A stretch of 64,000 nucleotides of DNA from Shouchella lonarensis (GTDB lineage: Bacteria; Bacillota; Bacilli; Bacillales; Bacillaceae_D). This document shows, one piece after another, positions 53,175 to 62,977 of the stretch. Under the pieces are notes generated by a model. The model ran no database searches, was not told the origin of the DNA, and worked only from the letters and a program-made list of their open reading frames with translations. The position numbers were made by a program, and so were the translations under genes. How positions within the stretch are numbered: the first letter of the stretch is position 1; every line of letters begins with the position of its first letter. The DNA lies in the NCBI RefSeq assembly GCF_900096965.1, contig NZ_FMYM01000010.1, positions 60,324 to 124,323 of the forward strand, read 5' to 3'.

Positions 53175-53669
53175 ATGACACACGATGAATTTCGCGCACT
53201 GTTACGCGAATTTAAACAGGAATTCAAACAAGAGCTGAAGCAGGAATTGCAGCAAGAATTGAAACAGGAATTGAGTCAGGAATTGAAACAGGCAATGGAT
53301 ACGCAATCTAAAAAAATCATGGTTTCATTCAAACAAGAAATAAAGAAAGAAATGGATGTCCATTCCAAACAAGTCATGGTCGCCTTTCAAGAAATGCAAG
53401 CGCACACGGACAAGCGATTCGAACACATGGAAAAACGGACAGATGAACGCTTTGATCGTGTCGAGAACGATATAAAAGCGCTCAAAAATGATCTGCAAAC
53501 ATTTAAAATTCATGTCAATACCCGCTGTGATCATACTGAACAAGATATCCAACATTTAAAAGCTGACGCGTGGGAAACAAAGAAACACGCCGAATTCGCT
53601 AGAGAAAAAATTATTGATCATGACGAGCAGATCTTCATCTTACGTAAACAAGCCACCAACCTCGTTTAG
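53175..53669 (+). CDS. Coiled-coil protein of unknown function
   Basis: 164 residues, nearly all helical and charged. Residues about 10-45 repeat F/L-K-Q-E with spacing of four (EFKQELKQELQQELKQEL), and about 70-125 have heptads with KRFEHMEKRTDERFDRVEND. No membrane segment, enzyme motif or signal peptide. RBS GAGGGGGTG. Single gene; the function cannot be told. Confidence 0.7.
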   Translation: MTHDEFRALLREFKQEFKQELKQELQQELKQELSQELKQAMDTQSKKIMVSFKQEIKKEMDVHSKQVMVAFQEMQAHTDKRFEHMEKRTDERFDRVENDIKALKNDLQTFKIHVNTRCDHTEQDIQHLKADAWETKKHAEFAREKIIDHDEQIFILRKQATNLV

Positions 53670-53696
53670 CCTCTCACTTATTTAATCCCATTTAAC

Positions 53697-53738
53697 AAAA
53701 AAAAGCAGCGCCGCCTGCTTGAAAGCAGACGCCGCTGT
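53697..53738 (-). terminator. htpG terminator
   Basis: CTGCTT/AAGCAG core extended by CAGCG/CGCTG pairs; the minus strand then runs into eight T (53697-53704). Confidence 0.82.
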
Positions 53739-53746
53739 CACGTATT

Positions 53747-55627
53747 TTATGCCATCACTTTACACATATCGCGTGTAAACTCAACTGGATCCTCTAACGG
53801 TAAACCTTCCATCAACAATGCTTGGCTGTACAGTAAGTTTGTATAGAGGGCTAACTTATCTTCACCTTCTTCAAACGCTTTTTGTAACGCCGCGAATACT
53901 TCATGGTTCGGGTTTAATTCCAACACTTTTTCGGCCTTCACTTGCTGGTTTTCTGGCATCGCTTGCGCTTGCAACACTTTTTCCATCTCAATCGTGATCT
54001 CACCTTCTGCTGCTAAGAAAACCGGGTGTGTTTTTAACCGCTTCGATGCACGTACGTCCTTCACTTTACCTGCAAGGAATTCTTTCATCTTCGCAAATAG
54101 TTCGCTGTGATCGTCGTTATCTGTTTGCGCTTCCTTCTCATCCTCATCAATCTTTAAGTCCGCACTAGAAACAGAGGCAAACTCTTTTTCTTCGTATGAG
54201 CGTAGCGTCTTAATCGCAAATTCGTCTACATCTTCGGTGAAGTAAAGAATTTCATAGCCTTTGTCTGCGACCATTTCTGTTTGTGGCAACTTCTCAATTC
54301 GCTCGTACGATTCACCTGTCGCATAATAAATTTGCTTCTGGTCTTCTTTCATACGCGACACATAGTCCGCAAGTGAAACGAGCTTCTTCTCCGTTGAAGA
54401 GTAGAACAAGAGCAAGTCTTGCAAGTCCTCTTTATTCGCACCGAAATCGCTATACACACCGAACTTTAGCTGGCGCCCAAAAGATTTATAGAACGTCTCG
54501 TATTTTTCACGATCTTTTTTCAACATCGTCTTCAACTGGCTCTTAATTTTTGCCTTAATGTTTTTCGCAATCAGCTTTAACTGACGATCATGTTGCAACA
54601 TCTCACGGGAAATGTTTAACGACAAGTCTTCGGAATCAACCATGCCTTTCACAAAGCTGAAGTAGTCTGGGAGGAGATCACCGCACTTCTCCATAATTAA
54701 GACACCATTTGCATACAGCTGAAGTCCTTTTTCATATTCTTTCGTGTAAAAATCAAACGGCGTGTTTTCCGGAATGAATAAAATGGCATTATAACGAACC
54801 GCCCCATCCACACTGACATGCACATGTGTCAATGGTTGATCAAAACCATATCGCTGATCTTGATAAAATTGTGTATAATCATCATCCGTTAACTCACTTT
54901 TATTTTTACGCCAAATTGGCACCATGCTATTAATCGTTTGTTCTTCCGTGTACTCCGTGTAACCTTCTTCGTCCCCTTCTTTCGGCTTGCTCATCGTAAC
55001 ATCCATTTTAATTGGGTAGCGAATGAAGTCGGAGTATTTTTTAATAATCGCTTTTAAGCGGTACTCTTCAAGGAACTCATCGTAGGATTCTTCCTCTGTA
55101 TTTTCTTTCAGTTTCAATGTTACAATCGTTCCAACTGTATCTTTTTCTGTCGGCGCAATCGTATAACCGTCCGTACCGTTTGAATGCCATTTGTACGCTT
55201 CTTCACTGTCGACAGAGCGACTAATGACCGTCACTTCATCGGCAACCATAAAGGCCGCATAAAAACCAACACCAAATTGACCGATAATATCGTGGCCATC
55301 TTTTAACTCATTTTCTTTCTTAAATGCCAATGAACCACTTTTTGCAATCGTGCCCAGGTTTTCTTCCAACTCCGCTTTCGTCATGCCGATCCCAGTATCT
55401 TCAATCACAAGTTCGCGGTTTTCTTTGTCGGCTCGAATATAAACCGCATAATGATCTTGATCAAATTCAAGTGCCTCATCCGTTAGTGAGCGATAATACA
55501 TTTTGTCAATCGCATCACTTGCATTTGAAATGAGTTCCCGCAGGAAAATCTCCTTTTGGGTGTAAATGGAGTTAACCATCATTTCTAGTAGTCTCTTTGA
55601 TTCTGCTTGAAACTGTTTCTTTTCCAT
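53747..55627 (-). CDS. htpG: Chaperone HtpG (Hsp90)
   Basis: 626 residues, full-length Hsp90. ATP-binding Bergerat motifs: [14 protein letters not shown] near 28, [14 protein letters not shown] near 72 and [13 protein letters not shown] near 112; middle and C-terminal dimerisation domains are complete. ATG 55627 has GAGGGGAG about ten bases upstream; codons before it overlap the CIRCE region. Directly behind a perfect CIRCE operator, so HrcA should repress it. In B. subtilis htpG is HrcA-independent. Confidence 0.96.
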   Translation of the reverse strand: MEKKQFQAESKRLLEMMVNSIYTQKEIFLRELISNASDAIDKMYYRSLTDEALEFDQDHYAVYIRADKENRELVIEDTGIGMTKAELEENLGTIAKSGSLAFKKENELKDGHDIIGQFGVGFYAAFMVADEVTVISRSVDSEEAYKWHSNGTDGYTIAPTEKDTVGTIVTLKLKENTEEESYDEFLEEYRLKAIIKKYSDFIRYPIKMDVTMSKPKEGDEEGYTEYTEEQTINSMVPIWRKNKSELTDDDYTQFYQDQRYGFDQPLTHVHVSVDGAVRYNAILFIPENTPFDFYTKEYEKGLQLYANGVLIMEKCGDLLPDYFSFVKGMVDSEDLSLNISREMLQHDRQLKLIAKNIKAKIKSQLKTMLKKDREKYETFYKSFGRQLKFGVYSDFGANKEDLQDLLLFYSSTEKKLVSLADYVSRMKEDQKQIYYATGESYERIEKLPQTEMVADKGYEILYFTEDVDEFAIKTLRSYEEKEFASVSSADLKIDEDEKEAQTDNDDHSELFAKMKEFLAGKVKDVRASKRLKTHPVFLAAEGEITIEMEKVLQAQAMPENQQVKAEKVLELNPNHEVFAALQKAFEEGEDKLALYTNLLYSQALLMEGLPLEDPVEFTRDMCKVMA

Positions 55628-55662
55628 CAATAAAACGCTCCCCTCAATCTTGTTCATTACAA

Positions 55663-55689
55663 TTAGCACTCTAACATCGAGAGTGCTAA
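55663..55689. promoter_or_regulatory. CIRCE operator (HrcA site) of htpG
   Basis: TTAGCACTC-N9-GAGTGCTAA, an exact match to the CIRCE consensus, lies between the promoter and the htpG start. Confidence 0.95.
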
Positions 55690-55703
55690 TTGAACCTATC
55701 TAT

Positions 55704-55731
55704 ATTGTACTAAATTTTACAGACGCGTCAA
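55704..55731 (-). promoter_or_regulatory. htpG promoter
   Basis: Minus strand TTGACG (complement 55726-55731), 16 bases, TACAAT (55704-55709), just upstream of CIRCE. Confidence 0.78.
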
Positions 55732-55757
55732 TGGGTTCCTTTAAAAATGATTGATAT

Positions 55758-56747
55758 TCACATTTCTACATGCTGACTAAGAAACGCCCATACGTTTTCA
55801 TGATACGCATCCGGGGCAGCAAACATCGATCCGACATGATTGGCACCAGGCACAACCCATAACTCTGCCCGTCCATTGGCAGCTTCATACAGCTCTTTAG
55901 CCATTTCTGTTGGTACTAACACATCTTGATCACCATGAATGAGAAAGAGAGGCGGGGTGTCTTTTTCGACTTGGGCAATCGTTGACGCTTCACCAAATGT
56001 GTATCCCGCACGGAAATACGTCATCATACTACTCAAATCAAGCAACGGGAAGCGGGGGACATGAAATAGTTCTTGCATTTGATGTGCCAATTCTTCTTTT
56101 ACAGATGTGTACGCACTATCAGCAATGACTGCTTTTACTTGGTCAGGTAAATCTTCACCGGCGGTCATGAGTGCTGTTGCCGCCCCCATTGACTGGCCAT
56201 GTATGACAATTTGCGCTGCTCCCTTTTCGGCAATTAGCTGCTGAATCCATGTTGACTGGTCCAAACGTTCATGCCAACCGAAACCAACGTAATCGCCTTC
56301 ACTCTGTCCATGTCCTCGCGCATCCGGCAAAAAGACATCATACCCTTGTTCCAAATACATTTGCGCAAGCAGGCCCATCTCCTCCCGGTCGCCACGGTAC
56401 CCATGTAACAATACAGCCACTTTCCCAGTATCGACTTCATTTTGCAAGTAACTTGCCCGCAAGACTAAACCGTCAAAAGACTGTTGCTCCATTTCTTCCG
56501 TGGGCTGGTTGCGTAGCCACTGTCTACCTTGTTCAAACATCGCTAGCATTTCCTCAAATGTTTTTCGTGCTTCAACCTCATCATCATCGTCTGGAGAATC
56601 CATATCACCTGCATACACTTGTACGTGCTTTGCATCACGAGCAACCGCCATGTTATACATATACCAACTTGCTGTAAACAAGGCTGCTAGCACCAGTGTA
56701 AACGTAATTGCGATCACCCACAGCAGGATTTTTGTCCGTCGTTTCAT
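55758..56747 (-). CDS. Membrane-anchored alpha/beta hydrolase (YqkD-like)
   Basis: 329 residues with one N-terminal membrane anchor (about 8-30), so the catalytic part probably lies outside the membrane. Hydrolase signs: LLHGYRGDREEMG near 113, PDARGHGQSEG near 141, nucleophile Ser186 in IHGQSMGAA, Asp in LIHGDQDVLVP near 275 and His in PGANHVG near 303. Similar to B. subtilis YqkD. Substrate unknown. RBS AAAAGGAG. Confidence 0.85.
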   Translation of the reverse strand: MKRRTKILLWVIAITFTLVLAALFTASWYMYNMAVARDAKHVQVYAGDMDSPDDDDEVEARKTFEEMLAMFEQGRQWLRNQPTEEMEQQSFDGLVLRASYLQNEVDTGKVAVLLHGYRGDREEMGLLAQMYLEQGYDVFLPDARGHGQSEGDYVGFGWHERLDQSTWIQQLIAEKGAAQIVIHGQSMGAATALMTAGEDLPDQVKAVIADSAYTSVKEELAHQMQELFHVPRFPLLDLSSMMTYFRAGYTFGEASTIAQVEKDTPPLFLIHGDQDVLVPTEMAKELYEAANGRAELWVVPGANHVGSMFAAPDAYHENVWAFLSQHVEM

Positions 56748-56838
56748 CTTTCAACTCCTTTTATCTCGTTCTTTCTTCAGTAGTTTGAACCATTCTATCC
56801 TTATCATTCTTGACTTTGCTACAAACAACCACACTGGC

Positions 56839-57315
56839 TCATACAACGTATTTTTTTCGCCAAACAAACCCGTACGATAAGATTTGCACAACGGATAAAC
56901 TAAGGACAATGAAAATAGGGTATGCAGGAATGATGGTTTCAACAAAAGGATATATGAACAACAACACAACTAGAAATGGGATTGCGATATACATGCTCAG
57001 ATAAGCAGCACGACACGCCGCCGTGGTGATCTTTTGTTCTCGTTCGTCTGTCTCATAAAATTCCGGCGGCAATAATAGAATGGCCTTTAACGAGACACCC
57101 ATTTGCCGCTTCATTCGCGTCAACACAAATGATATTACGACCGCATACAACAAAAATAACATACAAGGCACGCCGTTGATTGTCACTTCCCAATGATCAG
57201 GTTGTAGACGAATCACTTCTGCTAACTGTTGAGCCACTTCGTAGAAAGTAGCAAATGTCCATCCTGCAAGTATTACCGTCACAATATGAAACGTGATCAT
57301 CATCCACCATTTCAT
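56839..57315 (-). CDS. Membrane protein paired with an XRE regulator (DUF2178-like)
   Basis: 158 residues with four predicted membrane segments (about 8-27, 47-66, 103-122, 128-148). A central YETDEREQKITTAACRAAY stretch recalls the DUF2178-type proteins that accompany short XRE regulators. ATG 57315 has GAGAGG nine bases upstream; the ATG at 57324 is too near. Coding ends of regulator and membrane gene almost touch, so they are coupled. Confidence 0.78.
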   Translation of the reverse strand: MKWWMMITFHIVTVILAGWTFATFYEVAQQLAEVIRLQPDHWEVTINGVPCMLFLLYAVVISFVLTRMKRQMGVSLKAILLLPPEFYETDEREQKITTAACRAAYLSMYIAIPFLVVLLFIYPFVETIIPAYPIFIVLSLSVVQILSYGFVWRKKYVV

Positions 57316-57316
57316 C

Positions 57317-57520
57317 TTATTCATCCTCTCTCAATATAAATACCTCTTCCACTGACAAGCCAAATTGACGTGCAATTCTTATTGCAAGAACCAAGGACGG
57401 TGAATAGCTACCTTTTTCTAGCGCAACAATTGTCTGTCTTGTCACATGTACTGCCACTGCCAATTCCTCTTGCGTCATCCGCTTTTCTGCTCGCAATAAA
57501 CGTACGTGATTTTCAATCAC
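57317..57520 (-). CDS. Small XRE-family regulator (second pair)
   Basis: 67 residues: [19 protein letters not shown], then [20 protein letters not shown], the same short Cro/CI type as the regulator at 4804. I place the start at GTG 57520 (AAGGTG six bases upstream); this gives [12 protein letters not shown], the usual start for the family. The ATG 24 bases further out lacks an RBS. Likely autoregulator of the pair. Confidence 0.85.
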   Translation of the reverse strand: MIENHVRLLRAEKRMTQEELAVAVHVTRQTIVALEKGSYSPSLVLAIRIARQFGLSVEEVFILREDE

Positions 57521-57559
57521 TACCAACACCTTCTTCAACATCATAATCCATGGCTACAT

Positions 57560-57588
57560 TGTAAATCATACCATACATTATGTAAAGT
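57560..57588 (-). promoter_or_regulatory. Promoter of the second XRE/membrane pair
   Basis: Minus strand TTTACA (complement 57583-57588), 17 bases, TACAAT (57560-57565). The layout copies the TTTACT-17-TACATT promoter of the first pair, and TTTACA-like sequence is repeated across the -10. Confidence 0.6.
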
Positions 57589-57608
57589 TAAGTATTCATT
57601 TTATAAAG

Positions 57609-57644
57609 AAAAAAAAGTGCTGCCCCAATGGAGAGGCACCACTT
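57609..57644 (-). terminator. Terminator of the nucleotidase gene
   Basis: AAGTG-C-TGCC pairs with GGCA-C-CACTT; on the minus strand it is followed by eight T (57609-57616). Confidence 0.75.
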
Positions 57645-57661
57645 ATTTATTCCCTTCTTTT

Positions 57662-59404
57662 TTACGATGCTTTTGGCAATACTAACGTATCACCTGGGTA
57701 AATTAAATCTGGGTTTTTAATGTCTGGATTAAGCGCATGAAGTGTTGTCCAAAGCACATTGTACTTCATCCCAATCGCAAACAACGTGTCTCCAGATTGA
57801 ACGACATACGTACCTGCCGGTGCTTCTTTCTTATCTTCTTTGTCTTTCTCTAAACCCTTCTTGTCATCCGCTTCTTGCTTGTCTACTGCCTCTTCCGTCA
57901 TCGCCGCAACTTTGCTACGCTCTTCCACTTTTGGAGAAATCTCACCTTTTTCTTGCAAGTAAGCAATCAGCAATTCATCAAGTGCATTGTACTGACTCAC
58001 AATCTTTGCATCAACGAGCATGTCATACTCATCGCCACCAGCACCGATAAAGTCATTTGTTGCTAACACATATTTTTTCGCTAAATCAAGCGGTTTACCG
58101 GCGATCTCAACGTTGTGAACACGCTCACCCGGTTTTTGCTCAGGATCAAATTGGAATGTCATGCCACTTACATGTGGGAATCCACCACTTGGCTCTGGAT
58201 AACCTTTCACGCCATTCTCTAGCGCAGCTACAAGTTGTTCTCCCGTTACTTCTTTTGTTATACCAAAGTTACCGAATGGTGAAACAGACACAAGGTCACC
58301 TTTTGTAATTTCACCTGCAGCAACGGACGCACGTAATCCGCCACCGTTTGTTAAGGCAATATCTGCACCGGTTGTCTCACGCAGTACATCCGCAACCCAG
58401 TTTCCAAGGTTAGTTTCTTTCACACGCACGGATTCACGCTCACCATCTAATTCAACCGCAGTTTTACCAACCACTTCAGATAAGATCTCTGCTTGCGCAC
58501 TTTCAATCTCATCTAATAACGCAGCCATGTCTTTATCTGGCTCGACTTTCTCGCCTTCTTCACGCGGAATTAAGCGTGCGCTCTTCTCAATCAATTTCTT
58601 GTCATCAAACTTTAATTCAACAACACCAAGGTTTTGTACATACTCACCAGCACTTGCAATGAGCGTGTCGTTGTCGGCTTGCATACCTTCTTTTAGCTCT
58701 GAATGACTATGACCATCAATGATGACGTCAATGCCTTCAACGTCGGACGCGACTTTCTCACTCGTGTAAGTGCTTGAACCATCTATCCCGAGGTGAGCAA
58801 CAGCAATAATGACGTCTGCGCCTTTATCTTGTAACAGCGTCACCATCTCTGCTGCTGTTTCAGACGGATCTGCAAATGTGACATCTTTTACGTTGTTTGG
58901 GTTCGTTTTAAATGCTGTTTCTGGTGTCGCTAAACCGAATATACCAATCGTTATACCGTTTACATCTTTGACCGTATATGGGTCAAGCAGTGCGTCACCT
59001 GTTTTATCGTGCACATTGGCACCTAATATTGGGAAGTCCGCTTCCTCTTTTAATTCAAGTAAGCGATCCATGCCGTAGTTGAAATCGTGATTTCCAGCGA
59101 CCATCGCATCGTATTCCAGTGCATTTAACGCTTTCATAACTGGCGTACCACGCTCAAGCGTTGCAAAAGTTGTGCCATGAAGCGTATCTCCAGCATCTAG
59201 CAACAGGGAGTGCTCGTCCCGTTGTTCCTTTAACAACGTTGCTAGTTTTGCAAAACCGAAACCGTCAAACTCTCCTTCAAACGCGCGACCGTGCATATCA
59301 TTCGTGTGGAAAATGGTCACCGTCGTCTCTTCAGCCTGTGCAACGTTCGGTACTGCAAACATAGCTAAAAGACACACTAAGGCGCCGACTTGTTTCTTCT
59401 TCAT
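57662..59404 (-). CDS. Secreted 5'-nucleotidase with C-terminal LysM
   Basis: 580 residues. Signal peptide to AQA (about 24); metallophosphatase domain about 28-240 (IFHTNDMHGR, DAGDTLHG, GNHDFNYG, VAHLG, DGHSH); 5'-nucleotidase C-terminal domain about 310-480 (NLGNWVADVLRE, NGGGLR, NDFIGAGGDEYDM); a Lys/Glu-rich linker; LysM about 535-578 (TYVVQSGDTLFAIGMKY) binding peptidoglycan. It should release phosphate and nucleosides from extracellular nucleotides while held at the wall. RBS TAGGAGTG. A cre-like site lies about 50 bases upstream. Confidence 0.92.
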   Translation of the reverse strand: MKKKQVGALVCLLAMFAVPNVAQAEETTVTIFHTNDMHGRAFEGEFDGFGFAKLATLLKEQRDEHSLLLDAGDTLHGTTFATLERGTPVMKALNALEYDAMVAGNHDFNYGMDRLLELKEEADFPILGANVHDKTGDALLDPYTVKDVNGITIGIFGLATPETAFKTNPNNVKDVTFADPSETAAEMVTLLQDKGADVIIAVAHLGIDGSSTYTSEKVASDVEGIDVIIDGHSHSELKEGMQADNDTLIASAGEYVQNLGVVELKFDDKKLIEKSARLIPREEGEKVEPDKDMAALLDEIESAQAEILSEVVGKTAVELDGERESVRVKETNLGNWVADVLRETTGADIALTNGGGLRASVAAGEITKGDLVSVSPFGNFGITKEVTGEQLVAALENGVKGYPEPSGGFPHVSGMTFQFDPEQKPGERVHNVEIAGKPLDLAKKYVLATNDFIGAGGDEYDMLVDAKIVSQYNALDELLIAYLQEKGEISPKVEERSKVAAMTEEAVDKQEADDKKGLEKDKEDKKEAPAGTYVVQSGDTLFAIGMKYNVLWTTLHALNPDIKNPDLIYPGDTLVLPKAS

Positions 59405-59451
59405 TTATAATCACTCCTATGTTCATCATGATGACTAGCATACAACTTTAG

Positions 59452-59465
59452 TGTAAACGCTTTAT
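59452..59465. promoter_or_regulatory. Weak cre-like site between nucleotidase and rocA
   Basis: TGTAAACGCTTTAT matches TGWAANCGNTNWCA except at the last two positions. It could serve either divergent gene. Confidence 0.4.
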
Positions 59466-59528
59466 AACATTTTTGCAAATCATTTTTAAATATACCTTTA
59501 TTTACCTTTACAAAGCCACCTCTACACT

Positions 59529-59544
59529 TGGCATGCATTTTGCA
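59529..59544 (+). promoter_or_regulatory. Sigma-54 promoter of rocA
   Basis: TGGCAT-N5-TTGCA, one base from the -24/-12 consensus TGGCAC-N5-TTGCW. The RBS GAAGGAGG follows about 25 bases downstream. Confidence 0.85.
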
Positions 59545-59582
59545 TCTAATTTCATGACTCGATTTTTGAAGGAGGCATTTTC

Positions 59583-61133
59583 ATGACAACATCTTACAAA
59601 CATGAACCATTTACTGACTTTACAGTAGAAGAAAATAAGCAAGCATTACTTGCCGCAGTAAAAGAAGTGGAATCAACCCTCGGTGGTCATTACCCACTTA
59701 TCATTAATGGAGAGCGCATCGATACAGATAAAAAAATCTCTTCTTATAATCCAGCAAACAAAGCTGAATTAATCGGAACGACTGGTAAGGCAACGCAAGA
59801 TCATGCTGAACAAGCGATCGAAGCTGCTAGCACCGCGTTTGAATCTTGGCGCAAAGTCGATCCGAAAGAACGCGCGAACATTTTATTCCGTGCAGCCGCG
59901 ATCATTCGTCGCCGCAAACACGAATTTTCGGCAATGCTCGTAAAAGAAGCCGGGAAGCCGTGGAAAGAAGCGGATGCAGATACAGCAGAAGGAATCGACT
60001 TCCTCGAGTATTATGCCCGTCAAATGATTGAACTTGCGGACGGCAAACCAGTCCATAGCCGTGAAGGTGAATTTAATCGCTACATCTATACTCCGACAGG
60101 CGTGACGGTCGTTATCTCACCATGGAACTTCGCGTTTGCGATCATGGCCGGAACAACAGTTGCACCGATTGTAACTGGAAACACGGTTGTCTTAAAACCA
60201 GCGAGCACCACACCAGTTGTCGCGGCTAAGTTTGTAGAAGTGCTTGAAGAAGCTGGCCTACCGAAAGGCGTTGTCAACTTCGTCCCTGGTAGCGGTAGTG
60301 AGGTTGGTGACTTCTTAGTTGATCATCCAAAAACAGCGCTAATCACATTCACTGGTTCTCGTGACGTCGGGACACGCATTTACGAACGGGCAGCGATTGT
60401 CCAACGTGAGCAAAACCACTTGAAGCGTGTCATCGTTGAAATGGGTGGCAAAGACACAGTTGTTGTTGATAATGAAGCAGATCTTGAACTTGCGGCGGAA
60501 TCGATTGTCATTTCAGCTTTCGGTTTCTCTGGACAAAAATGTTCAGCTGGCTCACGTGCAGTCATTCATGCAGATGTGTATGATGAAGTCGTTGAAAAAG
60601 TTATTGAGAAAACAAATGCCTTGACAATGGGCAACCCAGCCGAAGCAGACAATCACTATATGGGACCAGTCATTGACCAAGCCGCGTTTGATAAAATCAC
60701 AAGCTACATCGAGACTGGCAAACAAGAAGGCCGCCTCGTTGCTGGTGGAGACAGTGATAATGCCACGGGCTTCTTTATCCGGCCAACCGTATTCGCTGAT
60801 GTTGATCCAACAGCACGAATTATGCAAGAAGAAATCTTTGGGCCAGTGCTCGCGATTAGTAAAGCGGCAAGCTATGACGAAGCGCTCGAGATTGCTAACA
60901 ATACCGAGTATGGCTTAACAGGTGCAGTGATTACAAAGAACCGGGCGAAAATCGAGCAAGCAAAACAAGATTTCCACGTCGGTAACTTGTATTTCAACCG
61001 TAACTGTACAGGGGCAATTGTTGGCTATCACCCATTTGGTGGCTTCAAGATGTCTGGTACAGACTCTAAAGCGGGTGGCCCTGACTACCTTGTTTTACAC
61101 ATGCAAGCAAAAACAGTCTCTGAAATGTACTAG
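59583..61133 (+). CDS. rocA: L-glutamate gamma-semialdehyde (P5C) dehydrogenase RocA
   Basis: 516 residues of the aldehyde dehydrogenase superfamily; oxidises P5C/glutamate semialdehyde to glutamate with NAD, the second step of proline and last step of arginine breakdown. Motifs: [13 protein letters not shown] near 178, IVEMGGKD near 285 (general base Glu), catalytic Cys320 in [11 protein letters not shown], and [10 protein letters not shown] near 417. The sigma-54 promoter matches control by RocR-type activators in B. subtilis. Confidence 0.96.
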   Translation: MTTSYKHEPFTDFTVEENKQALLAAVKEVESTLGGHYPLIINGERIDTDKKISSYNPANKAELIGTTGKATQDHAEQAIEAASTAFESWRKVDPKERANILFRAAAIIRRRKHEFSAMLVKEAGKPWKEADADTAEGIDFLEYYARQMIELADGKPVHSREGEFNRYIYTPTGVTVVISPWNFAFAIMAGTTVAPIVTGNTVVLKPASTTPVVAAKFVEVLEEAGLPKGVVNFVPGSGSEVGDFLVDHPKTALITFTGSRDVGTRIYERAAIVQREQNHLKRVIVEMGGKDTVVVDNEADLELAAESIVISAFGFSGQKCSAGSRAVIHADVYDEVVEKVIEKTNALTMGNPAEADNHYMGPVIDQAAFDKITSYIETGKQEGRLVAGGDSDNATGFFIRPTVFADVDPTARIMQEEIFGPVLAISKAASYDEALEIANNTEYGLTGAVITKNRAKIEQAKQDFHVGNLYFNRNCTGAIVGYHPFGGFKMSGTDSKAGGPDYLVLHMQAKTVSEMY

Positions 61134-61276
61134 TCCCGTGAGGCCAGAAGGTCAGAAATATGATTACAAAATAGACACGCTCATGAAGATTGAGCGTGTC
61201 TATTTGTTTAGACATTATTGTCTAATTATACATATGTGTTCAATCAATGTCGATCAATTTCAAGCGCTATATGCTG

Positions 61277-62812
61277 TCACTCTAAATCCCATTGTTTTAT
61301 TTTGTTATACAATGTCGCGCGGGAGATGCCGAGTAGTTTTGCGGCGGCTGTTTTATTGCCGAATGTTGTTTGCAATGCTTCAGCAATTCGGCTCTTCTCA
61401 TCTACTACAGGCGCCGGCTGTGGTGTCGAGTGTAATTGTCGTTGAAACGTTTCTGGCAAATCATGCAGGCGCACCGGTTCATCGGTGTCCCCATTTAAAA
61501 TAACAACTCGCTCTAATAAATTACGCAACTGCCGAACATTCCCTTCCCATTTTTGTTTCGACAATGTGTACATAACTTCCGGGTCTAGGCGCGGCAATTC
61601 TTTATCGTACTTTAAGGCGAACTCTTTTAAAATACACTGGATTAGCGCTGGCATGTCTTCGAGTCGCTCCCTGAGCGGCGGGATATGAATCGAAATGACG
61701 TGCAAGCGGTAATAAAGGTCTTCACGAAAACGCCCTTCCTGAATCATTTTCTCAAGTGACCTATTTGTCGCAGCAATAATGCGCACATCAAGCGGCACCG
61801 CTTCGTTACCGCCAACAGGGTAATACGCGCGTTCTTGCAAGACTCGTAGCAACTTCACTTGCAGCTCAAGCGGCATTTCGCCAATCTCATCTAAAAATAA
61901 CGTTCCTCCTTTAGCCGCAGCAAACTTCCCTTGTTTGCCACCTTTCACTGCACCAGTAAACGCACCTTGCACATAACCAAACAACTCACTCTCAAATAAT
62001 GCCGTCGGAATCGCCCCGCAGTTGATGGCGACAAACGGCGCTTCCTTGCGCGGACTTGCTTGATGAATGCCTTCTGCAAATAGTTCTTTCCCAACGCCAC
62101 TTTCACCGGTAATTAACACGTTCGCATCGGTCTTGGCAACTTTTGTCGCAAGTGTAATCGCTTGTTGTAATTTTTCACTATGACCAATCACCCGTGAAAA
62201 AGGATGCTCGCCAAGATCTGCTTGTGATAAATCATGCAAAGAAGCAGCAGCATGTGACAGTTCATCATTCAAACGGACCACATCGGTAATGTCACGCTCA
62301 ATCGACATCCCACCAATACACTGATCTCCAATAAAAACCGGGACAGTGCTAACAATCACATGCACATCCGGCTTCGGCTGATTATACGCATGACGTACCG
62401 GCTTTTTATCACGCATGACCGTCTGTAACATGAGTGCTTCTTGGTCAAAAAAGTGGTCTAGCGGCTTCCCTTCCACTTCGGCACGCTGCAACTGATAAAG
62501 TGACGCCATTTTTTCGTTCAATGCCAGCACATGTCCATGCTCGTCCACAACCGTCACGGCATCATCCATCGTTGCTAGCAATGTTTCATAAAATGTCTCG
62601 TATTGCCCGAGCATCGTAGACAATGCTTGAATGAGGTTTTCTGGCGACACATGTCCAGTCACTTCACCTAACTCATTTTCTACATAGATATGAGTTGGGA
62701 AAGAAGGCTCACATCCGAGTTCCACAAGGAATGTATCGCCTGACCGTCTAACCGCTCCCGGCGGTACATCACCTGTATAAGGCACCGCAATCTCCTTTAA
62801 GCGTACCTTCAT
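61277..62812 (-). CDS. Sigma-54-dependent activator (proline/arginine catabolism)
   Basis: 511 residues: N-terminal region, PAS sensor about 85-200 ([20 protein letters not shown]), AAA+ domain about 215-440 (Walker [15 protein letters not shown] loop in [13 protein letters not shown], Walker [12 protein letters not shown]), Fis-type HTH at the C-terminus ([20 protein letters not shown]). GAFTGA contacts sigma-54. It lies between rocA and proline dehydrogenase, both with -24/-12 promoters, so these are its probable targets; the PAS may sense proline, P5C or another signal. ATG 62812 has GGAGG six bases upstream. Confidence 0.92.
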   Translation of the reverse strand: MKVRLKEIAVPYTGDVPPGAVRRSGDTFLVELGCEPSFPTHIYVENELGEVTGHVSPENLIQALSTMLGQYETFYETLLATMDDAVTVVDEHGHVLALNEKMASLYQLQRAEVEGKPLDHFFDQEALMLQTVMRDKKPVRHAYNQPKPDVHVIVSTVPVFIGDQCIGGMSIERDITDVVRLNDELSHAAASLHDLSQADLGEHPFSRVIGHSEKLQQAITLATKVAKTDANVLITGESGVGKELFAEGIHQASPRKEAPFVAINCGAIPTALFESELFGYVQGAFTGAVKGGKQGKFAAAKGGTLFLDEIGEMPLELQVKLLRVLQERAYYPVGGNEAVPLDVRIIAATNRSLEKMIQEGRFREDLYYRLHVISIHIPPLRERLEDMPALIQCILKEFALKYDKELPRLDPEVMYTLSKQKWEGNVRQLRNLLERVVILNGDTDEPVRLHDLPETFQRQLHSTPQPAPVVDEKSRIAEALQTTFGNKTAAAKLLGISRATLYNKIKQWDLE

Positions 62813-62842
62813 CTTATTCCTCCTATACACTTTTAGACACTT

Positions 62843-62871
62843 TTGTATTCATATATGTATATTTTATACAA
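62843..62871. promoter_or_regulatory. Inverted repeat, candidate activator site (UAS)
   Basis: TTGTAT-N17-ATACAA lies 40-70 bases upstream of the proline dehydrogenase -24 box and just upstream of the divergent activator gene, where an enhancer-binding protein would be expected to bind. Confidence 0.4.
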
Positions 62872-62910
62872 GGATGATCAAAAAAGCGAGCATTGTGCAC
62901 CGACTTCATT

Positions 62911-62926
62911 TGGCACGCTGATTGCA
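62911..62926 (+). promoter_or_regulatory. Sigma-54 promoter of proline dehydrogenase
   Basis: TGGCAC-GCTGA-TTGCA is an exact match to the -24/-12 consensus. Confidence 0.92.
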
Positions 62927-62977
62927 TAGAGAAAAGAAAATCATTCTTATCTTGTTATTTTTTAGGGGGAATTACCG

